Assembly (NCBI GenBank): GCA_020635725.1
Contig: JACJZF010000001.1
Coordinates: 248,001-312,000, forward strand
Direction of reading: 5' to 3'
Source of the DNA: Flavobacteriales bacterium
GTDB lineage: Bacteria > Bacteroidota > Bacteroidia > Flavobacteriales_F > PHOS-HE28
DNA length: 64,000 nucleotides
The notes beneath the pieces were generated by a model. It was not told the DNA's origin and searched no databases. It worked only from the letters and a program-made list of their open reading frames with translations. Within the stretch, counting starts at the first letter, position 1; each line of letters begins with the position of its first letter. Position numbers and translations under genes: made by a program. Below, piece after piece: positions 38,001-43,267 of this stretch.

Positions 38001-41000
38001 GAGCGTCACCGTGCCAGCAGCACGTTCGGCGGCGCTCGGCGTGTACACTGCGTTCGGCGTCGTGTTGTTCGGGTTGTAGGTGCCCGTGCCACCGCTCCAG
38101 ATCACACCGGTCGAGACCGTGAAGGATCCGTTCAGCGTGATGTTCGCGTTGTTCGCGCAGACGGTCGCGTTCGCACCGGCATCCACCGTGGGCGCAGGCG
38201 TGAAGGTGATCACACGGCTATCGGAAACGGCGTTGCAATTGCCGTTGCCGGTGGTGGTCAGCGTGAGCGTGAGCGTGCCCGCAGCGAGTTCAGCCGGGGT
38301 CGGCGTATAGGTCGCGTTGAGGGTGGTGTTGTTCGGCGTGAAGGATCCCGCGCCACCGCTCCAGATTCCGCCGGTCGCCACCGTCACGGATCCGCCAAGG
38401 GCCACGCTCGCGTTGTTGCGGCAGAGCGTCAGGTCCGGACCAGCGTTAGCCGACGGGCTCGGCGTGAAGTTCAATTGCACCTGGTCCGTTACGGCGACAC
38501 AGGTACCATTACCAGTGGTGGTCAAGGTCAGCGTCACCGCGCCGCTTGCGATCTCGGCCGCGGTAGGCGTGTAGGTCCCATTCAGGTTGGTGGTGCTCGG
38601 CGCGAAGGTTCCCGCACCACCGCTCCAGATACCGCCCGTCGCTATCGTCACGCTGCCACCCAGGGAGGCAACGGGGTTGTTGGTGCAAAGCGATTGATCC
38701 GCACCGGCATTGGCTGTCGGAGCAGGCGTGATCGTGTAGGTCACGTTATCGCTCACGGCGTTGCAGTTGCCGTTACCTGCGGAGGTCAACGTCAGCGTCA
38801 CTGTACCGGCAGCGCGCTCAGCGGCGGTCGGCGTGTAGGTGGCATTGAGCGTGGTGTTGTTCGGCGAGTAGGTGCCCGCGCCACCGCTCCAGATGCCGCC
38901 TGTGGCACCGATCACCGACCCGTTCAAGCTGATCGTCGCGTTGTTCGTGCAGACGCTGCCGTTCGCACCAGCATCCACGAGGGGGGCGGGCGTGAAGGTG
39001 ATCACCTTGTTGCTGGCGACCGGATTGCAGGTGGCGTTGCCCGTGCTCGTCAACGTGAGCGTGAGCGTGCCTGCCGCGATCTCCGCAGCGGTCGGCGTGT
39101 AGGTGGCGGTGAGCGCGGTGTTGTTAGGGCTGAAGGTGCCCGTGCCGCCGCTCCAGATGCCACCGGTGGCGCCGGTAACAGAACCGCTCAAGCTCACTTG
39201 CGCGTTGTTCGCGCAGAGCGAAACAGCAGCGCCCGCGTTCACCACAGGAGCCGGCGTGAAGTTGATCACCATCTGATCGGTGACCGCCGTGCAAGTGCCG
39301 TTGCCGGTCGTTGTCAATGTGAGCGTGACGGAGCCGCTCGAGATCTCTCCAGCTGTGGGCGTGTACTGCGCGCCCATGTTGGTCGTGCTCGGGTCGAAGG
39401 AACCCGCGCCACCGCTCCAGATGCCGCCGGTCGCCACCGTGAACGATCCGTTCAAGGTGACCACCGCATTGTTCGCGCAAACCGTGCGATCAACACCGGC
39501 GTTCGTTGTCGGTGCAGGTGTAATGGTGAAGGTCACGTTGTCGCTCACCGCATTGCAGTTGCCATTACCCACCGTTGTGAGCGTGAGGGTCACTGTGCCC
39601 GCTGCTCGTTCCGCAGCGCTCGGTGTGTACACCGCGTTCAGCGTCGTGTTGTTCGGGCTGTAGGTTCCGGTACCACCGCTCCATGTCGCACCGGTGGCAA
39701 CGGTGATCGCACCGGCCAAGGTGATCGCGGAGTTGTTCGCGCACACCGTCGCGTTCGGACCGGCATCCACCGTGGGAGCCGGAGTGATCGTGATCACCTT
39801 GCTGCTCGATACCGCGTTGCAATTGCCGTTGCCGGTGCTCGTCAGCGTGAGCGTAACCGTTCCAGCCGCGATCTCCGCGGCGCTCGGCGTGTAGGTCGCG
39901 TTCAGCGTGGTGGCGTTCGGGTTGAAGGAACCCGTGCCGCCGCTCCAGGCGCCGCCCGTGGCACCGGTCACGCTTCCGTTCAGGCTCACCTGCGTGTTGT
40001 TGGCGCATACTGAAACGGCTGCACCCGCGCTCACAACGGGCGCAGGCGTGAAATTCAGTTGCACTTGGTCCGTCACTGCGATGCAGCCGCCGTTGCCAGT
40101 GGTGGTCAGGGTCAGCGTAACGGAACCGCTGGCGATCTCTCCGGGCGTAGGCGTGTATTGCGCGCCCATGTTCGTGGTGCTCGGGTCGAAGGATCCCGCG
40201 CCACCGCTCCACACACCGCCGGTCGCTACGGTGAACGAGCCGTTCAAGGTGGCGACCGCATTGTTCGCGCAGAGCGTCTGGTCCGCACCGGCATTCGCCG
40301 TAGGAGCTGGCGTGATCGTGTAGGTCACGTTGTCGCTCACGGCATTGCAGTTACCGTTGCCAACCGTGGTGAGTGTGAGCGTCACCGTGCCGGCAGTGCG
40401 TTCCGCTGCGCTCGGTGTATACACCGCATTCAGCGTGGCGTTGTTCGGACTGTACGTACCCGTTCCACCGCTCCACACCGCACCGGCCGCGCCGCTCTGC
40501 GAGCCCGCCAGCGTGATGGTCGCGTTGTTCGCGCACACGCTTCCGTTCGCGCCGGCATCCACGATCGGAGCAGGCGTGAAGGTGATCACCTTGTTGCTCG
40601 TCACCGGCAGGCAGTTGCCGTTGCCCGTGCTGCTCAGGGTCAGGGTCAAGGTGCCGGCTGCGATCTCGGCGGCCGTCGGCGTGTAGGTCGCGTTCAACGT
40701 GGTGTTGTTCGGGCTGTAGGTGCCCGCACCGCCGCTCCAAGCACCACCGGTCGCGCCGGTCACCGTGCCGCTCAAGCTCACCTGCGCATTGTTGGCGCAC
40801 ACCGATACCGCAGCACCGGCATTCACCACGGGTGCTGCCGTGAAGCCGATGAGCACCTGATCGTTCACTGCGGTGCAATTGCCATTGCCCGTGGTGGTCA
40901 TCGTCAGTGTTACCGAACCGCTTGAGATCTCCGCAGCCGTGGGCGTGTATTGCGCCGACATGTTGGTGGTACTCGGGTCGAAGGTTCCTGCACCGCCGCT

Positions 41001-43013
41001 CCACACGCCGCCCGTGGCCACCATGAAGGAGCCGTTCAATTGCACCACCGCGTTGTTCGCGCAGCGCGTCTGGTCAGCTCCCGCATTCGCAGTAGGCGCT
41101 GGCGTGAAGGACACGAGCATGCTGTCGGCCACCGCGCTGCACACACCGTTGCCGGTAGAGGTCAATTTGATCCACACCGAACCCGCCGTCAGGTCAGCGG
41201 CGCTGGGTGTGTAGGTTGCGTTGAGGTTGCTGTTGCCAGGCAGGAAGGTTCCCGTGCCGCCCGTCCATACACCACCGACCGCGTTCAGCACGCTGCCCGC
41301 GAGCTGCACCACGTTGTTGTTGCGGCACACGCTCTGATCCGGTCCCGCATTCGGTATCGGCTGCGGGCTGAAGGTCACCACCATCTCATCCTCCTCCGGC
41401 GTGCACGGCCCCGTCGAGGTCAGCGTCAGCGTGACCGTTCCGATCGCGAGATCACCGATGCTCGGGTGATAGGTGGCGTTCAACGAAGTAGCGCTCGGCG
41501 AGAACGTGCCGCTTCCGCTCGTCGTCCAGATACCTGTTGTACTCCCGCCGGAAACGCTCCCGGTCAACAACACGCTGTCCCCGGCACATCGCGTCTGGTC
41601 CGCACCCGCGCTCACATCGATCCTTCCGGAGAACTCGGAGAAGAAGCCGTAGCGGCAACCCGAAGTGGCACCGCCGTTGATGATCGCCAGCGAGAACACA
41701 TCGCTCGTGTTGCTCACGATGAAGGCCTGGTTCACCGGCACCTGGGTGGTGTTGTACTGGATCCGCGCGGCCATCCATTCGCCTCCAGTACCAGGTACGG
41801 CCACGAATGCGGAACCCGGTATCGTCGCCGTACCGGGTCCTGTCACCACGAAATCGTTCTGAGAGCCGTTCCTTACCAACAGGTTCAGGAAGAAGGATTC
41901 GCTGGTACTTCGCGTGAAGCTCAGCTGCGTGCTGCCCGCGCAGTTCAGCGGCGGCAGGATCGCCATGCCTTGCTCGCAGCCGAAGCCCGTGACATGGATG
42001 GCGTAAAGCGGTTTCGAACCCGTGACCAGCGTGGCGTTGTTCGCCGCACCGGACAGGTAGTCCATGTCGTGGCGGTAGTACTGTCCGGCGAACAACGTCG
42101 CCACCGGCGTGGGGCTTCCATCGATGAAGACCTGCGTGTTGTTCTGCACGGCCATCACGAACAGTGATTCATCGCCGTTGTTGTTCAGCGCGCCCTTCAC
42201 GGCCACGTAGTCGGTGCCGAGGATGTTCACCGGCACGATCTGGTCGAGCATCAGGTCGTAGCAGCCACCGGATGGGTTGTGGTTCGAGTCGTCCTTGATC
42301 GACACCGCGACGGGTTTGTCCGAAAGCACAACGGCCCCCGAAGGGTGCGTGAGCGGATCCGTGTGCGTTGCCGGCACCGTGTTCGCCGTCGAGTAGGTCT
42401 GCCCGGCATTCAGCGTCACGGTCCATGGGGTGAGTGCCGGATGACCGTCCACCGCAACCGGTGAGTAGATCATCACCGTGGTGTTGTTCTGCGTCGCGAC
42501 GATGTCGAAGGAGGCGAAGGCGAGGTCGTTGTTGTTCGGGGAGAAGCTGTTGTTGTAGAAGGGCGCGTGCTTGTGCAGCGGGATATAGAACTCGGTGCCA
42601 AGGCCGTTGGCGCCCTTCAGCGCCATGATATCCGGGTTGTTCGTGTTGCTGCTCTCGTAATAACAGGTGATGTTCGCCGTGGACTGGATCCGCAGGCCCG
42701 TGTTCCGCACCGAGTTGGTCGGGCGGGTCTCTAGCTGGGCTTTGAGCGAAGTGAGGTTGTAGCGGACCGCCGTGTTGGCCGCCACGTTGATCACGATAGG
42801 CGTTCCGCCGTTGAAGGCCGCGTTGGCCGGTTGCGATACCGTGACAATCGCCGCGGCATTCCCGGTGGTCACATTCAGGTAGATGGGTTCGTCGCCTGGC
42901 GCATTGTGGTAATACGTCACGTCCGGCGGCGCCATCCAGAACTCGGTTCCGGTTTGGCTGAAGAGAGAGGTGGAAACGAAGACCACCAAAGCGGGGAGTA
43001 ACGCTTTGTACAT
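26052..43013 (-). CDS. Giant repetitive T9SS surface protein (SprB-like adhesin candidate)
   Basis: A 5,653-residue protein of about 17 kb without interruption. I chose ATG 43013 (MYKALLPALVVFVSTSLFSQ, a signal peptide) over 43052, which adds 13 untypical residues. Residues ~22-464 resemble the IgGFc-binding N-terminal domain (GTEFWMAPP, ... CYDLMLDQIVPVNILGTDYVAV). Residues ~467-5401 are 56 tandem modules of about 88 residues of the form NAGADQTVCANN...LNGS...GGVWSGGTGTFSPN...LNATYTP...TLTLTTTGNGNC...SDQ. Two PKD-like domains follow (NWTFGNGATAAGPQ; YDFGDGTGSLDAS). The last ~90 residues (LPNAFSPNGDGVNDVF ... YNGWGELVFET ... GVYVYSVIATT) are the gliding-motility-type (type B) T9SS sorting domain. 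Probably an exported, cell-surface filamentous adhesin. Its ligand is unknown. Confidence 0.93.
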   Translation of the reverse strand: MYKALLPALVVFVSTSLFSQTGTEFWMAPPDVTYYHNAPGDEPIYLNVTTGNAAAIVTVSQPANAAFNGGTPIVINVAANTAVRYNLTSLKAQLETRPTNSVRNTGLRIQSTANITCYYESSNTNNPDIMALKGANGLGTEFYIPLHKHAPFYNNSFSPNNNDLAFASFDIVATQNNTTVMIYSPVAVDGHPALTPWTVTLNAGQTYSTANTVPATHTDPLTHPSGAVVLSDKPVAVSIKDDSNHNPSGGCYDLMLDQIVPVNILGTDYVAVKGALNNNGDESLFVMAVQNNTQVFIDGSPTPVATLFAGQYYRHDMDYLSGAANNATLVTGSKPLYAIHVTGFGCEQGMAILPPLNCAGSTQLSFTRSTSESFFLNLLVRNGSQNDFVVTGPGTATIPGSAFVAVPGTGGEWMAARIQYNTTQVPVNQAFIVSNTSDVFSLAIINGGATSGCRYGFFSEFSGRIDVSAGADQTRCAGDSVLLTGSVSGGSTTGIWTTSGSGTFSPSATSLNATYHPSIGDLAIGTVTLTLTSTGPCTPEEDEMVVTFSPQPIPNAGPDQSVCRNNNVVQLAGSVLNAVGGVWTGGTGTFLPGNSNLNATYTPSAADLTAGSVWIKLTSTGNGVCSAVADSMLVSFTPAPTANAGADQTRCANNAVVQLNGSFMVATGGVWSGGAGTFDPSTTNMSAQYTPTAAEISSGSVTLTMTTTGNGNCTAVNDQVLIGFTAAPVVNAGAAVSVCANNAQVSLSGTVTGATGGAWSGGAGTYSPNNTTLNATYTPTAAEIAAGTLTLTLSSTGNGNCLPVTSNKVITFTPAPIVDAGANGSVCANNATITLAGSQSGAAGAVWSGGTGTYSPNNATLNAVYTPSAAERTAGTVTLTLTTVGNGNCNAVSDNVTYTITPAPTANAGADQTLCANNAVATLNGSFTVATGGVWSGGAGSFDPSTTNMGAQYTPTPGEIASGSVTLTLTTTGNGGCIAVTDQVQLNFTPAPVVSAGAAVSVCANNTQVSLNGSVTGATGGAWSGGTGSFNPNATTLNATYTPSAAEIAAGTVTLTLTSTGNGNCNAVSSSKVITITPAPTVDAGPNATVCANNSAITLAGAITVATGATWSGGTGTYSPNNTTLNAVYTPSAAERAAGTVTLTLTTVGNGNCNAVSDNVTFTITPAPTTNAGVDRTVCANNAVVTLNGSFTVATGGIWSGGAGSFDPSTTNMGAQYTPTAGEISSGSVTLTLTTTGNGTCTAVTDQMVINFTPAPVVNAGAAVSLCANNAQVSLSGSVTGATGGIWSGGTGTFSPNNTALTATYTPTAAEIAAGTLTLTLTSTGNATCNPVASNKVITFTPAPLVDAGANGSVCTNNATISLNGSVIGATGGIWSGGAGTYSPNNTTLNATYTPTAAERAAGTVTLTLTSAGNGNCNAVSDNVTYTITPAPTANAGADQSLCTNNPVASLGGSVTIATGGIWSGGAGTFAPSTTNLNGTYTPTAAEIASGAVTLTLTTTGNGTCVAVTDQVQLNFTPSPSANAGPDLTLCRNNASVALGGSVTVATGGIWSGGAGSFTPNNTTLNATYTPTPAELAAGTLTLTLTTTGNGNCNAVSDSRVITFTPAPTVDAGANATVCANNANITLNGSFTVSTGVIWSGGTGTYNPNNTTPNAVYTPSAAERAAGTVTLTLTTVGNGNCNAVSDNVTFTITPAPTANAGLDRTVCANNAAVALNGSFTVATGGVWSGGAGTFDPSTTNMGAVYTPSAAEITAGIVTLTLTTTGNGTCNATTDQMVITITDAPSVNAGAPISLCANNAQVSLNGSVIGATGGAWTGGSGTFSPNNTTLNATYTPSAADLAAGTVTLVLTSTGNGNCNPVSSSKVITFTPAPTANAGADASVCSNNASINLNGAFTGATGAIWSGGAGTFNPNNTTMNAVYTPTAAERAAGTLTLTLTTVGNGNCNAVSDAVTFTITPSPTVNAGADATRCANNPAVALNGSFTVATGGVWSGGAGTFDPSTTNMGAIYTASAAEIANGSVTLTLTTTGNGNCTAVADQMTINFTAAPVVNAGAPISLCANNAQVSLNGSVSGATGGVWSGGTGTYNPNNSTLNATYTPTAAEIAGGALTLTLTSTGNGTCNPVQSSRVITFTPAPTVDAGPNGTVCANNASFTLAGSQSGATGAVWSGGSGTYSPNNATLNAVYTPSAAERAAGTVTLTLTTVGNGNCNAVSDQVTYSITPAPTANAGPDQSLCANNAVATLAGSVTVATGGIWSGGAGTFAPSTTNLNATYTPTAAEIATGSVTLTLTTTGNNNCVAVSDNITIAFTPAPVANAGAPISICVNNPQVTMTGSVSGATGGVWSGGLGSFTPNNTTLNAVYTPTPAELAAGTLTLTLTTTGNGNCNAVTSTRTITFTPAPVVNAGANGSVCANNSLITLNGSVSGATGAIWSGGAGTFSPNNTTLNATYQPTVAERNAGTVTLTLTSAGNGNCNAVSDNVTFSITPAPTVNAGADQSLCANNAAATMNGSFMVATGGVWSGGSGTFSPSATLMNATYTPTAAEISNGSVTLTLTTTGNNNCVAVSDNVVLSFTPSPSVDAGADVSVCRNNAAVALSGTVGVATGGIWSGGAGSFTPNNTTLNATYTPTPSELALGSLTLTLTTTGNGNCNAVSDTKVITFTDAPTVDAGANGTVCANNASITLAGAMTGASGAAWSGGTGTFNPNNTTLNAVYTPSAAERTAGTVTLTLTITGNGNCNAVSDQVTYSITPAPTANAGADRILCANNASTGLSGAFSIATGGIWSGGAGTFDPSTTNMSAIYTPTAAEIAAGSVTLTLTTTGNGLCNAATDQVLLTFTDPPSANAGPDVTRCANNAAVALGGSVIVATGGVWSGGTGTFTPNANTLNATYNPGAGDLAAGQVTLTLTTTGNGNCTPATDTKIITYTPAPIVNAGANGSVCANAPAIALNGAVTGAAGGVWSGGAGSFSPNNITLNATYTPTAAEIAAGTVTLTLTSAGNGQCNAVSSNVTYTITPAPTVSAGVDQSVCGNNATATLGAVITVATGVQWSGGTGAYSPGSTAQNITYSPSPIEVVNGSVTLIATTTGNGNCAAVSDAVTITYTQAPVANAGPDQTVSSNNANTTLAGSFSISTGAQWTGGAGTYSPNNTTMNAVYTPTPAEIASGSVTLTLITTGNGACSPSTDQMTITFGAAPTANAGPDQTVCANNVTVQLNGAVTIATGGIWSGGTGTYNPNSGTLNAVYTPSASEIAAGTVTLTLTTVGNGNSNPESDQITITITPTPIANAGANITTCANQSTAQLAGVVNNATGGVWSGGSGTFNPSNTNLNATYTPTLGEVAAGTVTLTLTSTGNGLCNAVSDQMTITIAPSPVVNAGVDQTVCSNNATVQMAGTVSNAGGGIWSGGTGTFSPSINALNATYTPSTSELANGSVTLTLTSTGNATCQAVSDQMTIFFSQSPVVNAGIDRTVCANDPTVVLNGSVTIATGGVWSGGSGSFTPNANTLNATYLPSPAEVALGTVTLTLTSTGNGLCNAVSDQMVITIIASPVANAGNDIAVCSNNPNVQLGGSVSGAGGGQWSGGNGTFTPSIASLNALYTPTAAEVASGSLTLTLTTIGNGNCVPVSDQVLITFTASPTANAGADGVRCANNAGIQLNGSVTVASGGTWSGAGGTFTPNANALNALYTPSAGELAAGSVTLTLTTTGNNGCTAVSDDVTYTFTPAPTANAGADLFTCANNASVQLNGAITVATGALWSGGNGTYSPNNGTLNATYTPSASEIAAGTVTLSLTTVGNGTCNPVSDQVVITIIPSPIVNAGTPLTSCANNPAVQLAGSVQNATGGIWSGAGTFSPSNTNLSATYTPSNAEVAAGTATVTLTSTGNGLCNAVSSQVVVTITAAPIVEAGSTQTLCANNAVAQLNGSVANATGGVWSGVSGAFSPNSNTLNAAYTPSAAEVASGQVWLFLTSTGNGGCVATQDSVQLTFTPAPTVNAGPDAHVCANAAQVNLNGAVTVASGGIWTGGNGSYTPGNAALNATYFPTASEIASGQFTLVLSSTGNGNCAIVRDSLIVLVDPVPVVNAGPDQQICANNSNVQLNGFVGNAPGGAWSGGAGTFFPSNTMLATQYAPTAAEIAAGSVTLTLSSTGTTYCNAVTDQMTIVLTGAPVVDAGADMAICANNSAVQLTGNVTNASGGTWTGGSGSFAPSANVLSPVYTPSAGELAAGTLSLYLTSTGNGNCLAVRDTVVVTFTPAPTVNAGVDQNMCMNNAVVTLNGAVTVATGAQWSGGLGTFTPNAQTLNAQYVPSSFELGSGSVQLTLTTTGNGNCTAVSDQMMITVTPSPVVNAGADVTTCSNQLQVALNGTVQGGATTGQWTTSGTGLFSPSPTALNATYIASSLDSLNGTVDLTLTSTNNGLCTAVSDAMTITILPNAIANAGVDQTICASTNSIQLSGTITGNATQGQWTSTGAGSFLPSAADANAVYQLAPGDAAQGTLTFTWSVNSCDNAMDQMVLTITPVSVVNAGADQVTCFGDLDVVINGSVSGASSSGTWSTLGSGGFANANTALSNVYQASANDQLAGGAYLVLTATNTGVCAPGADTLFIAIQPEGTVNAGMDVTACANNAVTQLNGQLSGDASQVQWSTSGTGSFYPNPNVLTPTYIPSAIDTAIGNLTLTISAPGSCNNATDAMQLTLTPAPFVNAGPDQTYCNAVTQFNLNGAISGITNVGQWTTTGTGTIANAGALNTTYTASAADVANGSITFTLSSLNNANCNPVTDQMTIYLTDGITTNAGPDQNVCVLSDHANLLGSILNGSPSGTWTSTGTGTFEPSADALNAQYFFSAADVTNGSVVLTLTATNTGTCPSTQDAMVVTFGNSSYAYAGADQVLCANAPIAQLAGNYSGGSSGITWSTSGTGSFSNITDPGATYTMSGADITAGSVQLTLTTITSGACAVSSDVVLLSVNPLPNINAGADIIACTAAPVQLTANVANAGGGTWTTSGTGTFFDPNALATLYLPSAADSLAGSVTLTVTTTGMAPCSAVSDELVISFGGGLAAVAGADVVACSTDPNIALNGAVAGTTTGTWSTSGTGSFMPNANALNATYIPGAADYAIGSINLVLSTTNNQGCPAGRDTLVVSYYVPPTVNAGADVLLCNGLEDVQLNGTALNQGSVQWTTMGSGSFQPSADVLNAVYTPTANDSIAGGVYLVLTAFGTGTCGNAADSVFIDIGPTRIAHAGADMTVCGNGGFWQLGGSVTGVSGGQWSTNGTGSFLPDASALNATYVPSQTDMAFADLRFVLSTTGNMGCPADADTMTVTLQAPPTASAGNDINICDATAAVDLNGSYTGADGVLWSTTGSGSFSPDQTAPGANYQPSTGDEQLGTIRFILTTTGNGFCPAAMDTLMLSFVNPLQADFSWSNACAGSQTQFVDASTTTGAPIIGWNWTFGNGATAAGPQTAVSFDTQGQYLATLTVFAQNGCSSTITLPVDVLSAPVASFAVEGTMHTDTVIAFVDHSFGASGWQYDFGDGTGSLDASAEHEYAQAGQYLIVQTVVNAAGCMDQDSLLISIEEKDIIAPKLPNAFSPNGDGVNDVFYVRGGPFETMELKIYNGWGELVFETTDPLFGWDGTHDGTPEINGVYVYSVIATTTDGLTHDRSGKVSLIR
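26811..41615 (-). repeat. 56 tandem ~264-bp coding modules inside the giant gene
   Basis: Counting by hand on the translation gives 56 successive modules. The span is 14,805 bp, or 264.4 bp per module, and module length varies by only a few codons. Almost every module has one Cys near position 11 (CANN) and one near position 73 (GNGNC). Modules 1-2 and 45-56 are the most divergent; 3-29 are the most alike. Confidence 0.92.
33970..41093 (-). repeat. Higher-order repeat: nine copies of a three-module (~792 bp) unit
   Basis: Modules 3-29 cycle strictly A-B-C. A modules mostly carry F(D/A)PSTTN followed by (M/L)(S/G/N)A. B modules mostly read VVNAGA(A/P)(V/I)S and end KVITFTPAP-like. C modules carry YTP(S/T)AAER(A/T)AGT and VGNGNCNAVSDNVT(Y/F). 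The span of 7,124 bp divided by nine gives 791.6 bp, three times 264. Modules 12-13, 21-22 and 24-25 show further similarity at 9- and 12-module distance, suggesting several rounds of block duplication. Confidence 0.88.
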
Positions 43014-43028
43014 CGGTCGCACGATTTT

Positions 43029-43050
43029 GCCATTCAGGCAGTTGAATGGC
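43029..43050. promoter_or_regulatory. Perfect inverted repeat in the leader of the giant gene
   Basis: GCCATTCA-GGCAGT-TGAATGGC has 8-bp perfect arms and a 6-base loop, ending 16 bp upstream of the giant gene's ATG. In the minus-strand transcript the hairpin would be followed by AAAA, not a U-run, so it is not a standard terminator. An operator or a 5'-leader stability/attenuation hairpin are the options. Confidence 0.5.
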
Positions 43051-43267
43051 ACCCTGTGTACGTGGCCGAAGGCGAAGGGTTCGTTTCGTCGATGTCGAAG
43101 CCAGATTCGTCGAATCCTGTCCGGGGGCCGCTTGGCCGCGTTGGGCAGCGCCCGGCCGATCCGCTCCCTCCGCCTGCCGCAAGCCTACTGTGGAAAAGGC
43201 CCGGCTACCGTCCGGACCCGGGAGCGCTCCGCTTCTACTTTGGCGCAGCCCTTGCGGCGCGCGCCCG

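Noticed and set aside
28353..40013. Plus-strand frames of 500-740 codons inside the giant gene region (for example 28353-30119, 30483-32717, 38475-40013)
   Set aside because: They arise because a stop-free antisense frame in one 264-bp module is copied in the others. Arg/His/Ala-rich repetitive translation without domains.
26811..41615. Assembly artefact producing the 56-module array
   Set aside because: Modules differ from one another throughout, the frame is never broken, and the flanks encode coherent N- and C-terminal domains. Exact copy number could still be affected by assembly and should be confirmed with long reads.
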